Of a DNA stretch of 64,000 bases, positions 24,201 to 35,696 are shown in pieces. Every line of letters begins with the position of its first letter. The stretch's first letter is position 1. The notes under the pieces were generated by a model. That model was given only the letters and a program-made list of their open reading frames with translations, was not told the DNA's origin and did no database searches. The position numbers were made by a program, and so were the translations under genes. The stretch spans positions 744,001-808,000 of the forward strand of contig JACGCM010002752.1 of NCBI GenBank assembly GCA_014058105.1. Reading direction: 5' to 3'. The stretch is from Kingdonia uniflora. Lineage: Eukaryota > Streptophyta > Magnoliopsida > Ranunculales > Circaeasteraceae.

Positions 24201-24986
24201 ATATTTTTTATGGTTATACTTACTTTGTTTTACAGTTCTAAAGAGAAGTTCCTTGGGTTCTTCGTCATCTCTCTGAAGGCAATCACCCTTCACCCTTATC
24301 ACATTATCATTATACGGTCGACCTGCTGAGTTCAGATTGAAGAAGCGAGGTCGAGTTGCGCTCGCACAAAAATATGCCCCTCCACTTGCAGAATAGTTTT
24401 TTACACCGTAAAACTGTAATACATCCTCAGAGGTTATCCTCCTCCTTCTCCCATCTCCTTCCCACTAATTATTTATAATTCTACAGATACTTATCACCTC
24501 CCACATGTTCCCGTTCATCTGAATAGGACATTCTCCTATGAGATTCATAATCCCTTTCACAAGATTGTTAAGGGGAAGATTCAACCCGTACTCCAACTGA
24601 GATAGGTAACATAAAAAACTCTTTGACAGTTCAGTCCGAACATCCCCATAGAAATAGTCCAAAGAGATTGATTCCTCTATACCCCTATCCCTTTTCTCCT
24701 TCACCAAATCAGCCAATAGAAAAAAATATTCCTCCCCCGTTGCTATAGTGCAACCCTTAAATTTCCTATTGGCATAATCTATGTAGTTGCCCCATTTGCC
24801 CCCTATAGAAGCCCTGGCTTTACAAAACTCTTTGAATGCATCAGAACGAGGAGGATAACATACCAATCTTCCAAGGAAACCAGGAAATTGATCGATACCT
24901 TTTTCTTCCACACTTCTAGACGTTCTACTCTCAGACTCAACCGACCGACTAGAAGTCGATGCCTCACTTACAGGGGAACTCCTCAT
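21300..24986 (-). pseudogene. Antisense gene a3 of element A: five-exon coiled-coil protein gene, decayed
   Basis: Exons on the - strand: 24986-24224, 24132-23639, 23546-23205, 23089-22988 and 22634 to about 21300. All introns have GT/AG ends (for example AAACAAA|GTAAGTATAA, and TGTTGCAG before 24132) and lie where those of B and C lie. Exon 1 is open: MRSSPVSEASTSSRS, a serine-rich start, then GRLVCYPPRSDAFKEF, EYGLNLPLNNLVKGIMNLIG, CPIQMNGNMWEVI and, past a stop, EDVLQFYGVKN, the Transposase_28-like region. Exon 2 has ELEAVLEDLGISRKKRV and KRKR. Exon 3 has GYSKDEVDAI and an acidic tail. Exons 4-5 are coiled coil. Stops lie at the exon 1 middle, start of exon 2, exon 3 and in exon 5. Function unknown. 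Confidence 0.7.
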
Positions 24987-25059
24987 ATCAACTATAAGGA
25001 ATAATTTTATCCTACACAACACGTTCAACCTACACAGAGGTCCAGGTATCAATCATTAT

Positions 25060-25877
25060 CTTTTAAAATACGTCAACATTTAAGTATCTTTCATATATCG
25101 TATACAGCAGATTTTCATAAATTACTATAAATATTAATTGATCACTAATCTTAGCAATACGAAATGATCTTTGAAAAAAAACATATACATATCACAAATC
25201 CTCTACTAAACTTCTATGTCAGAGAATGAATCTGAGGCAGCGCCGTATCCTTCCCTTACCACGCTGCTATACAACCACCTTCGTGACTCAGTTTCAGTGA
25301 CTCTCGAACGCTCTGACTGATGATCCCTTTCGCTTAAATATTCATTAGTTTCTGCGCTATTTGAGCCTCTTTTTTTCCCTCTCACTGCTCTTTAAGTTTT
25401 TAGAAGTCGAAAAATGTTTAATTAATTTTTTCTCTCTAACTGCTGGCAGTTATTGAGCCTCCCTTCCACTATCCATGTCAGACGTCTTGCACCTTTTTGG
25501 TAATGGAACCTTCCCATCATTACCTTTTCCCTTATATTTTATTTTATTTCTATCTCTCTTTTCCAAATTACCTTCTGACCTTACCATACTCATGATAACT
25601 CACACTTACACATAACTGAGTTTTCACAACTTTTGTACAAGGGGCAAAAAAACTCTCTTCTTTTTCTATACGTTCTTCTTCTACTCTTATATCAACAATG
25701 ACATCATTTTCAAAGCTCACATAACAGAGTTTCAAATATTTTCAAATTCAAATTTCACAACAATCATAAACAACCATCATAAAAATAGAGGATCTATTCA
25801 ACAACAATTCCTTTCAATTATTCAAACATAAGCAATTATATTTTATCACCCCTATTTTTACATCAACTCTATTCAAT
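25060..25877. other. Region between a3 and a2 of element A
   Basis: No protein-coding frame supported. The stretch 25330-25510 is similar to 40150-40350 of element B (CCATGTCAGACG.CTTG block). It is probably the 5' untranslated exon and leader intron of a3. Confidence 0.45.
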
Positions 25878-26249
25878 TCACATATAATTACATCTAAAAG
25901 AGCCTTCATGACCTGGGAAGCCACATCCCATCAATAAACCTATAGTGATCCTCGCATCCTTAAAGTTAATTTCTTCTTCAACAATCAATCCTACCACCTC
26001 TTTTCGATCTGCAGGATCCGTCACCAGTTTGTAAAAAAACCCTTTATAGAAAAAATGTGCATACTCAAGTTCCCGGCCCATCGAATCTAAACCTCCAAAC
26101 TGACATTCCCCCACTGACAATTTAGCATCATAACCCAGCAGTCCAAAAAATTTCTCACGTACTTCAGCGATATTTATTGCCAATTGTCCTTCAGCGGCAT
26201 AACGGATTCTCTGGGCTCGAGTCCACATCGTTTTAATCTCTTTCCCCAA
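25878..26249 (-). CDS. Antisense gene a2 of element A, intact hypothetical protein of 116-123 aa
   Basis: Uninterrupted frame. Either the first ATG (26249) or the eighth codon (26228, MWTRAQ) may be the start. The second matches the M.TR.Q start of the C and D copies. Blocks: AINIAEVREKFFGLLGYDA, GGLDSMGRELEYAHFFYKGF, VVGLIVEEEINF and a C-terminal PGHEGSFRCNYM. Homologues are at 7482-7840 (C) and, more decayed, about 40720-40990 (B). There is no signal peptide, membrane segment or recognised domain. A GGATAAATATGGG sequence just upstream (26280-26268) may be a decayed TATA box. It is antisense to A's gag-pol. Remaining open in such an old element may be chance. Confidence 0.55.
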   Translation of the reverse strand: MGKEIKTMWTRAQRIRYAAEGQLAINIAEVREKFFGLLGYDAKLSVGECQFGGLDSMGRELEYAHFFYKGFFYKLVTDPADRKEVVGLIVEEEINFKDARITIGLLMGCGFPGHEGSFRCNYM

Positions 26250-26280
26250 ATTTTGAAATCATTTTACCCATATTTATCCA

Positions 26281-26813
26281 TTTTTACTATCAATTTCACA
26301 TAAATCATGTTATTTTCCTTTTATCTCGTAACAAATGCCCCTTATCTTGAGAGAAATTATTTGAACGTATCTCTTCCTATCGAACTCAGTAATCCCAGAC
26401 TGTTACCGATCAAACTTATTATTTCCAGATCTGATTTTCTAAAAACGGCATCTCAAGATTGATTCTTCATTCTAAAACTCCTGCAATTTTTTTTTTCTCC
26501 CACATTTTCAGTTCAGAGATCGAATACAATTCACTTCTTAATACATATATTCAAAAATAAATGCATACCAGCTCGATTATTATAAGTATTTTACCTTTTT
26601 CCCTCATATATTTAATTTCATACAATATACTAAACTCTTCATACAACTTGATTTCAAAAGGTTTTCTATTTCTATATTATAATGAATTTGGATAACAAAT
26701 TTTATTCATCTCGAAACATATTACAAGTGCTTTTACAAATAATAAGTCTTTCAAGTACTCGACAACAGGTACTTTACAGATGAAGTTTTGTCCAATACTC
26801 AACTTCAGGTACT
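26281..26813. other. Element A spacer upstream of a2, up to insertion B
   Basis: No gene seen. It contains CTTTACA.ATAA words (26690-26810) that resemble 41370-41480 of B and 43016-43060 of A, supporting continuity of A across insertion B. Confidence 0.5.
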
Positions 26814-26818
26814 TTACT

Positions 26819-27398
26819 TGTAGGGACTTATCCCTCGACCTCACTCATAATTGAGCTTACACAGTTCGATTTACCTCAATCTCAGGCTCACGCAATTTTA
26901 TCACTGAACACTCCAGTCAAACATTCCAACTAGCCCCACGAACTACTCAAGAACATGGGTCGAGTTAAACCCAGAAAATGTTATTCAGTCAAAGACATCT
27001 ATATTCCATGAACTCGTCAGTTATTCAGTCAACCGCCACTAACCACATCATTCAGAAAACATGTTCTAGCACGATGAAGAGCTGTGAAGAGGCCTATAAG
27101 AAGGAAAAGTTCTAAAAGAGACAGGGACCAGAAAAATTACTCAAAACTTCTTATTTATGAGATCAAAAGCATTTCTAGATTCTAGAGATCACTTGTAATA
27201 AAGATATCCATTCAAAGCAATAAAGATACTTTTACAAAAATCCTCCATTCGAGGTCGTGGTTTTCTACCTATTCAAAGGTTTTCTACGCCAAAACCACCT
27301 GTTTGCATTTTGTACTTTCTAGTAGAGTATTGTTACAGGTTCATTGGTGTGATAGCTAATTCCTAATCAAATCGATCTTACAGAATTTGGCCATTACA
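26819..27398 (+). repeat. Element B 5' LTR
   Basis: Starts TGTAGGGACTTATCCC and ends GGCCATTACA. Aligns with 42440-43010 and, more distantly, with the A LTR at 44040-44655. A TATA-like GCCTATAAGAAGG lies near 27092, with polyadenylation-type AATAAAG words near 27195-27225. Confidence 0.95.
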
Positions 27399-27416
27399 TT
27401 TGACACCGTCTGTGGG
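27399..27416 (+). other. Element B primer-binding site
   Basis: TTTGACACCGTCTGTGGG directly after the LTR. It matches the C element site with several changes. The tRNA primer was not identified. Confidence 0.7.
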
Positions 27417-27470
27417 AAGGATTATATTTCCACAATACCCTAAGGCAGTCTTTCATTATAATTTTTGATT

Positions 27471-29160
27471 ATGGTTTCTTCCAGACGACAGGCCACAGGA
27501 ACTCAGCTCAAAATTTATGTGGATCCGGGACAACTCATCGAGTTACGGGTGAATCTCCATGCAGAGGCAAAAAAACATGCCAAACTTGAACTTTAGCTGA
27601 CAAAGGATCGCGAACTCCGAGAGAAAGAGCTCGATACAGAACGACACGCTCGCTTGACAGTGCTTAAACGGCACGAAGATCAGATGACAAGGATACAGAC
27701 TATACTTGAGGCTCTGTAAAATACTCAGTAGGCTCTTCCTGCCAAGGATCACGACCAACTTCCAGAGACCTCCCGCATTTCAGCAAGGGAAAGGTTGGGA
27801 CCTCAGGGAGCCACTATTAAAGTCATCCATAAATCTACCACATGGACTGAAGCCCTCCATCCATTTGGGGAGAAAAGTTCAATCAGAAGCCAGCCGAAGT
27901 CACCCTCTTTCCATCCGTCAGGAGGAAGACCAGCGACCTCTACATCAAGTTCCAGTACGAGATCACTTGATTGAAGGTACGGGAACTCGTCATCCCCTGC
28001 CAGTACTCCCAGTGATTCAGCCAACACGTTATTACGTTATAAAAGAACATATGGATCAGCGAATTAAGAAGTTGATCGAGACACAAGTTCTAGGTACTAC
28101 CAGTGATACCACGAAGTTACAAGGAAGTTCGATTGCCAAAGAACTTTTCAATATGAAAATACCAAAAGGTTTCCATACTCCCCAAATTCACAAATACAAA
28201 GGTACTGACCCGAAGGAGCATATTCAGAAATACCGCGATTCAATGGGGTTATACTCCAATCCCAGCCACATTCTCAGCCAACTGTTCGCCACAAGTCTGC
28301 AGGAGGAACCACTCCAATGGTTCCACTCTCTTCCTGAGGAATCTATCTACACATTTGATCAACTGCAGAAACAGTTCATCAAAACATATGCTCATAACAA
28401 ACATAAAGAGGAGAACATGTATTCTTTTATCAGTCTTAAGCAGTCACATGAAGAAAAGCTTAAGGATTTTTCAAAGAAGTTCCTAGAGCTTGCGAGAAAG
28501 GTGGATAACCTCGACCAAAAAATAGTTGTAGCCACTTTCACCAATGCTCTCCGGCTCGATTACAAAGCCAAAGAATGCATCTTCCATAGCAAGCCTGCGA
28601 CGTTGGAGGAGATGACTACCAAAGTTAACGGTTATGTCGACTTGGAGAAGATGATGTCTGAGCGACAAAAGTTTGCCAAGTCTGTCCTCTCCACCAAAGT
28701 CCCACATAGATAATGAACCAACGAGCCCAAGGAGGAACAGGGAGATTAGAAATGTACCAAGGGAAATACTAGGGTACCCTCAGAGATGGGGTCTGCAATA
28801 CAAACTCGTCCTCCCAAAACTGAATGTCAGAATCTCTACAATTTTTCCACTGCTGCTGAAAGACCCGCCAGACCGCGTCTCTCAACCACTGGAGCCCATC
28901 GAGAATCGACTATTTTTCCTACATCATAAGGTAAATTACTATTCTACTAACAATTGCTATGCTCTACAGCGGATGCTCGAGCTCATTCTCAAGGAAGGAC
29001 GGATGCTTGAATACATTGTTGATCTGAAGTCATACCAAGATGGTAACCACAACAAACAACTCAAAGTTTTTCAGGTCAACAACAGAGCTGAGGAGAAGCA
29101 TCTCTACTACATACACCTAAGCAACATGATTGAAATCAACCAGATCACCAATTTTAACTA
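27471..29160 (+). pseudogene. Element B gag, pseudogene with 335-codon open stretch
   Basis: Gag starts at MVSSRRQATGTQ (27471), then meets stops near 27595 and 27718 and a frameshift. From 27706 to 28713 the frame is open. It contains a proline-rich linker, EHMDQRIKKLIETQ, PKGFHTPQIHKYKGTDPKEH, the capsid core HEEKLKDFSKKFLELARKVD and EEMTTKVNGYVDLEKMM. The nucleocapsid relic at 28905-29010 keeps NNCYALQRMLELILKEGRML. This is the best gag of the Tat elements here and was the guide for reading A and C. Confidence 0.85.
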
Positions 29161-29329
29161 ATCAAAGCACTGAAGGCTCTCAGAATGCTATGATCTTACA
29201 CCTCAAGACAAAGAAGCCAAACTTCTTCCCGAGTCGAGCAATCGCCGACTCGGAATCTCTTTCAAAGATTGCGATACTAGTCATGTCAAATTTCTACATC
29301 ATGATGCGTTAGCAATAATGCTCAAGATG

Positions 29330-29745
29330 AAATAGTTTGTCATGTACACAATGATGATTGATACTGGAAGCGGTATTAAAATTCCTTTTTAGAGTACGAT
29401 CTACCAGATGGGTTTGGCTGACAAAGTCATTCAGGGGGACACAAACATCAGTGGGATCAACGACTCGAAGGAGGAACGAGTAGGCAAGGTTATCTTACCT
29501 ATTACCGCAGAACCAGCCACTTTTGACATCATTTTCTACATCATCAATGCCAAGTCTCGCTATCTTGGGATAATGAGCAACTGCTGGATACACAATATGG
29601 AAGTAATTGCTTTTTCCTATTATCAGACTCTCCGGTTCAAGCACGACAACAGTATTTATAAGATCAGAGGCAGTCAGAAACTCTCTCGAGCTTGTGAAAA
29701 TACTATCTCTGCCATCCTAGATACTTCAGACAGATTGGCCGTATA
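29330..29745 (+). pseudogene. Element B aspartic protease, pseudogene
   Basis: The catalytic DTGS is intact at 29360-29371 within MIDTGSGIKIPF, but a TAG follows eight codons later. The rest, 29408-29746, reads DSKEERVGKVILPI and YLGIMSNCWIHNMEVIAF, and ends in a stop after CENTISAILD. Confidence 0.8.
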
Positions 29746-29789
29746 GTAATTATAGAAAAGTGATCACCTCGACGGCCAATTACCCACGA

Positions 29790-30720
29790 AGGAGCCCAAA
29801 ATATTTCAACATTGATAGACCTGGCAGGGGTACATTCATCGGAACCAAGCTGGTTCAGCATGAGAAAGACACTCTCATCCAGTTCCTGCAACTCAATTGA
29901 GACATTTTTATATGGTCTTTTGAAGAAATGTCTGGAGTCGATCCAGTTATGGCATGTCACAAATTATCCATCAACATCAACGCCCCAGCGGTCAAACAGA
30001 AACAGCGATGACTTTCACCTCATCTTCGAGATGAAGTTAACACCGAGATCGAGAAATTGACCAAAGTAGGATTCATTCGAGAAGCCAAGTATTCGGACTG
30101 AATATTCAACATTGTCGTTGTCCCAAAGAAGAACGAAAAAGTTTACGTTTGCATAGATTTTACAGATCTAAATAAACATACTCCAAAGGATAGTTTCCCT
30201 CTACCCAACATTCATTAGATCCTCGATTCCACTGCAGGCCATGATCTCCTATCTATGATGGACGCTGCTTCAGGATATAATCAAATACCACTTCAAGAAG
30301 AAGATCAAGAGAAGATAACATTCATCACCGAAAGTGGCCTTTACTGTTAAAAAATCATGCCCTTCAGGCTCAAGAACGCAGGGGCCACATATCAACGATT
30401 GATGACTGCTTTGTTTAAAGTACACCTGGGAAAAATAGTTGAAGTATACATTGATGATCTCTTGTGTAAAAGCGTACAGTTAGATAATCACATCTCAGAT
30501 CTCAACACAATATTCATCATCCTTCGATCTTACAGAATGCGCCTCAACCCTGATAAGTATCAATTTGTGGTACATTCTGGCTGCTTTTTAGGCCACCTCA
30601 TTAGCAAGATAGGGATTGAGACTGATCCAGATCAGATTTGGGCTCTCCTCGACATGCTTTCTCCAAAGACAACAAAAGACGTTCAAAAACTTGCTGGCAA
30701 GATTGCCGCAATCAACCATT
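29790..30720 (+). pseudogene. Element B reverse transcriptase, pseudogene
   Basis: RT blocks in order: FIREAKYSD, VVPKKNEKVYVCIDFTDLN, MMDAASGYNQIPLQEEDQEK, MPFRLKNAGATYQRLMTALF, catalytic YIDD at 30447-30458, and FLGHLISKIGIETDPDQIWA. The open frame 30357-30752 covers palm, thumb and connection. Stops near 30009, 30102, 30216 and 30348 (TAA in place of a tyrosine codon) inactivate it. Confidence 0.9.
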
Positions 30721-31270
30721 TCGTCTCTAAATCTTCAGACCACTGCCGTTGACTATTTCTATTACTTTACTGATGTACCAAACGAGGAAGGGTTCAGCCA
30801 ACTGTAGAAGTCACATGGACACAGGAATGCGAAGTAACTTTTCAAGATCTCAAAATCTATTTGGGGAGGTCTCCCATAATGAGCACCCCAGTAGGTAATG
30901 AGGAATTGATAATCAACCTAGCAGTCATAGATACTTCTCTTAGCTCAGTTCTCATTCGTCTGGAATGGAAAATAGAGAAACCATCCTTCTTTATCAGCAA
31001 AACGCTCATACCAGCAGAAACAAGGTACTCTAAAATTGAGAAACTTCTTCTCACCCTTGTTTACACTTCCTAGACACTCAAACACTACTTCCAAGCACAT
31101 TCCGTCAAAGTTATGACGAACAACTCACTTCGGGAAGTTCTGTCCAAAAAAGAGAAGTCACAAAGAGTGTAGAAATGGTCAGTCAGTTTGGGCGAACATG
31201 ATATCAAGTTCGAACAATGTCATCCTGAAAAAGGTCAGGCCGTGGCCAATTTTCTTACAGATTTTCCAGT
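30720..31270 (+). pseudogene. Element B RNase H, pseudogene
   Basis: Blocks TSLSSVLIRLEWKIEKPSF, ISKTLIPAETRYSKIEKLLL, HYFQAHSVKVMTNNSLREVL and HPEKGQAVANFLTDF. Stops near 31071 and 31170 and a frameshift near 30750. Confidence 0.8.
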
Positions 31271-31309
31271 GGAGGATCCCGAGTGAGAGGAGCACGACCC
31301 GGACCTTAG

Positions 31310-31790
31310 CGAAAACATGCCAGAGAATCCAACCCCCAGGCCATTCGATGAACAAGCAGACTGGATCGCTACGTCAGGAGGGAGGCTTCTCACAGATGAT
31401 TCAGCAGGACCCGCAGGGTCAGGAATCGGGATCATTTTGATTACCCCTTCTAATGATAAAATTGAGAAATCAATCTATTTGGATTTTGAGGCCTCAAATA
31501 ATGTCACCGAGTATGAAGCTCTCAATCACGGACTCGATCTCTCTCTTGAGCTTGATGTCCCCAAACTCTCAGTATACACAGATTCATTACTCATCATTCA
31601 TCATTATTCAGAGCAGTACAAGAAGAATGGGAAGATGATCGAATACGCAACCCTCGCTGTAGATAGGATGAGTAAGTTCACGAAAGCAACTCTCAAATAT
31701 CTTCATCGAAGGGAAAGCAGACACGCCGATTCTTTGGCATATCTAGCCAGGGTCTTGGGAATGGAAGCTCGATATCTTTAGATCGAGATC
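31310..31790 (+). pseudogene. Element B archaeal-type RNase H, long open frame
   Basis: Open frame 31317-31781, 154 codons. First acidic block GRLLTDDSAGPAGSGIGI, second LDFEASNNVTEYEALNHGLD, third LSVYTDSLLIIHH, and a late RHADSLAYLARVLG block with the His/Asp expected near the end of the fold. All four motif regions survive, making this the best aRH in the window. It defines the double-RNase-H arrangement of the Tat lineage. Stop after EARYL. Confidence 0.8.
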
Positions 31791-31874
31791 ATTTCAACCC
31801 CCAGTATTAATCGCATATCTGTATGCGCGATCAACACTAGGGGCGATAAAGGGGGAGACGACGACCAGCGAAAG

Positions 31875-32156
31875 CCTTTCTTAGCCTACCTCGGAGTCGA
31901 CAACAAGTGCAAATGACCACTCCCAACAGATCCAAAAGAACGCTGACAGCTGATCAACAACTCGAAGCGCTACATTACTCATAACGGTATGCTTAACCAC
32001 CTCTTCATTACAGGGCCTTTCTTAGCCTACCTCGGAGTCGACAACAAGTGCAAATGACCACTCCCAACAGATCCAAAAGAACGCTGACAGCTGATCAACA
32101 ACTCGAAGCGCTACATTACTCATAACGGTATGCTTAACCACCTCTTCATTACAGGG
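31875..32156 (+). repeat. Perfect 141-bp tandem duplication in element B pol
   Basis: 31875-32015 and 32016-32156 read as identical copies, starting CCTTTCTTAGCCTACC and ending CTTCATTACAGGG. The unit is exactly 47 codons. It lies just before the integrase zinc-binding domain. Elements A and C do not show it. Confidence 0.95.
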
Positions 32157-33258
32157 CCATACCTCAAATGCCTCTCGAAGTCAAAAGTAGAAGAATTGTT
32201 CCGCGAATTACACGAAGGAACTTGTGGCTCCCATGCCGTAAGTAGACCATTAGCTAATCGAGTTATAACTCAAGGAGTATTGTGGATCGGCATGCGCAAG
32301 CAAGCAGAGGAGTACCCCCGTAGGTGCGACATCTGCCAGAGACATGGAAATATGATACATGCCCCTGCGCCCGAACTCAATTCAAGCAAGGTTTTCTGGC
32401 CATTTAAAATATGGGCACAAGACCTCATTGGTGAATTCCCTAACTCTCCAAGTAATTGCCGTCACCTACTCGCAGCTACCTATTAATTTATAAAATGGGT
32501 AGAAGCAATTCTGCTATGTCAAAGCAGAGAAGAAGAGGTCATATCTTTTATCTAGAACCACATAATCACTCAATTTGGGTGCCCCCACCTAATTCGTATC
32601 GATAACGGGCCCCAATTTGTAGGAGATAAGGTCGTAACCTTCCTAAATCACCCACATTATCATCCATTCACCATCAAATCCATACTACCCCTAAGGCAAT
32701 GGCCAAGCCAAAATTACCAACAAAACCATCGTGGATGGACTAAAAAAATGGCTTCACTCATAGAAAATAGGAAATTGGGTTCGCGAGCTACCTCATGTCC
32801 TGTGGGCGTATATAACCACTTCCCAACAATCTACTGGGTGTACCCCATTCCTCTGTGCTTATGGTACTGAGGTAGTAATTCCTTCTGAATATCACCGCCC
32901 AGTTCGTGATCACGAGCTGACTGACAAGGAAAATGAGTTCGAATTGGCTTGTAACCTCAATATGATTGATGAAACCAGGGAACGCGCCATCGCTAACCTA
33001 GGTTGCTATCATCATATGCTTGCCAGATCGTATAATAACCGAGTCAGGAGCCGTACTTTCCAAATCATAGATTTCGTCCTCAGAAAAATTCCTCACCATC
33101 GTAAAGAGCCTCATGCTGGAAAACTAGCTGACAATTGGGAGGGTCCATTCATTATCACAGGTTTCCCAGGCCCGGGATCATTTTATCTCATGACAGAAGA
33201 GGGAATCCCCATTTTAAATCTATGGAACACTAGACGACTGAAACGGTACTATCATTAG
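32100..33258 (+). pseudogene. Element B integrase, pseudogene
   Basis: Open frame 32130-32486 has the HHCC domain (ELHEGTCGSHAVSRPLANRV, CDICQRHGN) and the start of the core, FKIWAQDLIGEF. The first catalytic Asp (TDYF in A) is lost (TY followed by a stop). The second, IRIDNGPQF, remains near 32600. The C-terminal frame 32944-33258 runs from MACNLNMIDETRERAIANLG through KLADNWEGPFIITGFPGPGS to WNTRRLKRYYH, the true end of pol. A frameshift lies in 32650-32740. Confidence 0.9.
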
Positions 33259-33430
33259 GCATCTTACTACTCCATTTCTATTTCTCATTTTTTATTTTTC
33301 AATTTCAAAAGTGAGATTCTTATCTCCATCCAATGTAAATTTTGAAATTATTAATAAAATCTTTTTTGAACAATGTCATTCTCTTCACGAACATTCATCC
33401 ACATTTTACAGATTTAAGCATAGATAATAC
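33259..33430. other. Start of element B 3' UTR
   Basis: AT-rich linker between the pol stop and the tandem array, similar to 4886-5060 of element A (CATCTCCATCCAATGTAAATT shared). No gene. Confidence 0.6.
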
Positions 33431-34586
33431 TAGCTTACAATCAATCTTTTCCAAGTTCAATCAGGGATATCACTTGATTAGCTTTTGTTACTACATCTCT
33501 GTGATTGTGGCAAGTGTAAAAACTTGGTTCACATCAAAGACTCTGCCAAATAAGAGATATGGCAAAGGTAATACTAGCCTTCATCTTTTACAACTTGTTT
33601 GGATAATTTTAGTAGGCTGTATCGAGGATAACACTTGGTTCAGCTGAATCTTTCTATCTCTACAATTGTGGAAAGTGCAAAAAATTGGCTCACATTAAAG
33701 ACTAAGCTAAACAAGAGATAAGGCAAAGGTAATACTAGTATTCATCTTTTACAACTTGTTTGGATCATTTCAATAGGCTGGATTGAGGATAACACTTGGT
33801 TCAGCTGAATCTTTCTATCTCTACGATTGTGGCAAGTATAAAAACTTGGTTCACATCAAAGACTCAGCTAAACAAGAGATAAGGCAAAGGTAATACTTGC
33901 CATTATCTTTTACAACTTGTTTGGATCATTTCAGTAGGCTGGATCGAGGATAACACTTGGTTCAGCTGAATCTTTCTATCTTTGCAATTGTGTCAAGTAT
34001 AAAAACATGGTTCACATCAAAGACTCAGCCAAAAAAGAGATAGGGCAAAGGTAATACTAGCCTTCATCTTTTACAACTTGTTTGGATTATTTCAGTAGGC
34101 TGGATCGAGGATATCACTTGGTTCAGCTGAATCTTTCAATCTTTGCGATTGTGGCAAGTATAAAAACTTGGTTCATATCAAAGACTCAGCCAAACAAGAG
34201 ATAAGGCAAAAGTAATACTAGCCTTCATCTTTTATAACTTGTTTGGATCATTTCAGTAGGCTGGATCGAGGATATCACTTGGTTTAGCTGAATATTTTTG
34301 TCTCTGCGATTGTGGCAAGTGTAATAACTTGGTTCACATCAAAGACTTACCCAAATAAGAGATAAGGCAAAGGTAATACTAGCTTTCATCTTTTACAACT
34401 TGTTTGAATAATTTTAGTAGGCTGGATCGAGGATAACACTTGGTTCAGCTGAATCTTTCTATCTCTGCAATTGTGGGTAGTGTAAAAACTTGGTTCACAA
34501 CAAAGACTCAGCCAAACAAGAGATAAAGCAAATGTAATACTAGCCTTCATCTTTTACAACTTGTTTGGATCATTTCAGTAGGCTGG
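33430..34586 (+). repeat. 161-bp tandem array in the 3' UTR of element B, left part
   Basis: The word ACACTTGGTTCAGCTGAATC (or TCACTTGG variant) recurs at 33631, 33792, 33953, 34114, 34275 and 34436, a constant spacing of 161. Each unit also has CAAAGACTCAGCCAAACAAG and ACTAGCCTTCATCTTTTACA. The array continues after the solo LTR at 35697. Confidence 0.95.
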
Positions 34587-35696
34587 TGATAGGTGCAGAA
34601 ATACGTAGGATTAATACGCCTAAAAGTATCGTTTTGTTAATCCCGATTTATTAATTTCTAATGTTAGTAGCATTTTCTTATTTTCAGCCACTTATCACAG
34701 TTGAAGCTAATAAGTAGAAAAAGACATCTAATACAAGGTATAAAGAGTTGAAGCATCTCCAGCAGTCTCTCAGGTACAAGGAAGATATCTACATTCAATG
34801 TACTTGTAGATTTACTCCATGGAATAAAGATGATGAAGGACTCTACAAGGATTTATCTTTACTTAGGGATAGAGTTTCAGAATTTAAAACAACTCTCTCC
34901 TATCTCCTATAAATAGGAGAGCAATTCTATGTATTTTACACATCTCAATCTCGGGAAGGAATAAAGCTTACATTTTTCAGTATCTCTCTCATTCTCTCTC
35001 TTTTATTTTATACGTTTAATTTAAGTTGTGATCAACACCATTAATGGAGAGTTAGTCTCCTTAGCTTAGGCTAAGGATTGAACCTCTAGTAAAGTGAGCT
35101 AAATTGATGTTAATAGTAGTTTATATATATAATTAATCTTTAATTCCCTGATTTGTAGTTACGAAGATTTGATCTAGCCATGACAACTCTAAGTTACTAC
35201 AGATATGAAGAAGATGTCGAATTAGCCATATTCGATTGTTTTCACGCTCAAAGGGAGTTCTAGATCACTAGAGTTAATACTCTTCACCTAACCATGGAAA
35301 GAAGTTTATAAGCCCTAGATCCGATTGTTCATGAACAACGAAGTTCTTACTTAGTGTTTTAGCCACAAACCCTAGATCTTAGACCCGAATAAACCTAGCC
35401 ATGGCTATTACATGCGGATAGAAGCTACCGTTTCATATCGTTTAGTAAACTAAGTCAGAGGTAATCCAAAGCCTAGGTTCTTTTCCTTATAATCGTACCG
35501 AAAGTTAATAATTTAGATTTATGTTTTAGATCAAAACCTTTTTATCAAAATTAGTTTAGATTCATTTATTAGTTAATTATAAAATTATATTTTTAATACG
35601 TTTACTCGCCGTGGATTCGACCCCCGCTTACCCTTATTATATTACGACACCCGTAGTTTTAAGTGGGGTATTTAAAGACCGAGTTTTCTCGAACCA
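34587..35696 (+). mobile_element. Solo LTR of another LTR retrotransposon inside the 161-bp array
   Basis: 1,110 bp starting TGATAGGTGC and ending CTCGAACCA, flanked by the perfect 5-bp target duplication GCTGG at 34582-34586 and 35697-35701. A TATA box CTATAAATA is at 34908-34916 and AATAAAG near 34961, consistent with an LTR promoter and polyadenylation signal. No internal region is present, so it is the product of LTR-LTR recombination. Family not determined. Confidence 0.85.

Noticed and set aside
29703..29960. 85-codon - strand frame
   Set aside because: Reverse of the protease-RT linker of element B, with no independent support.
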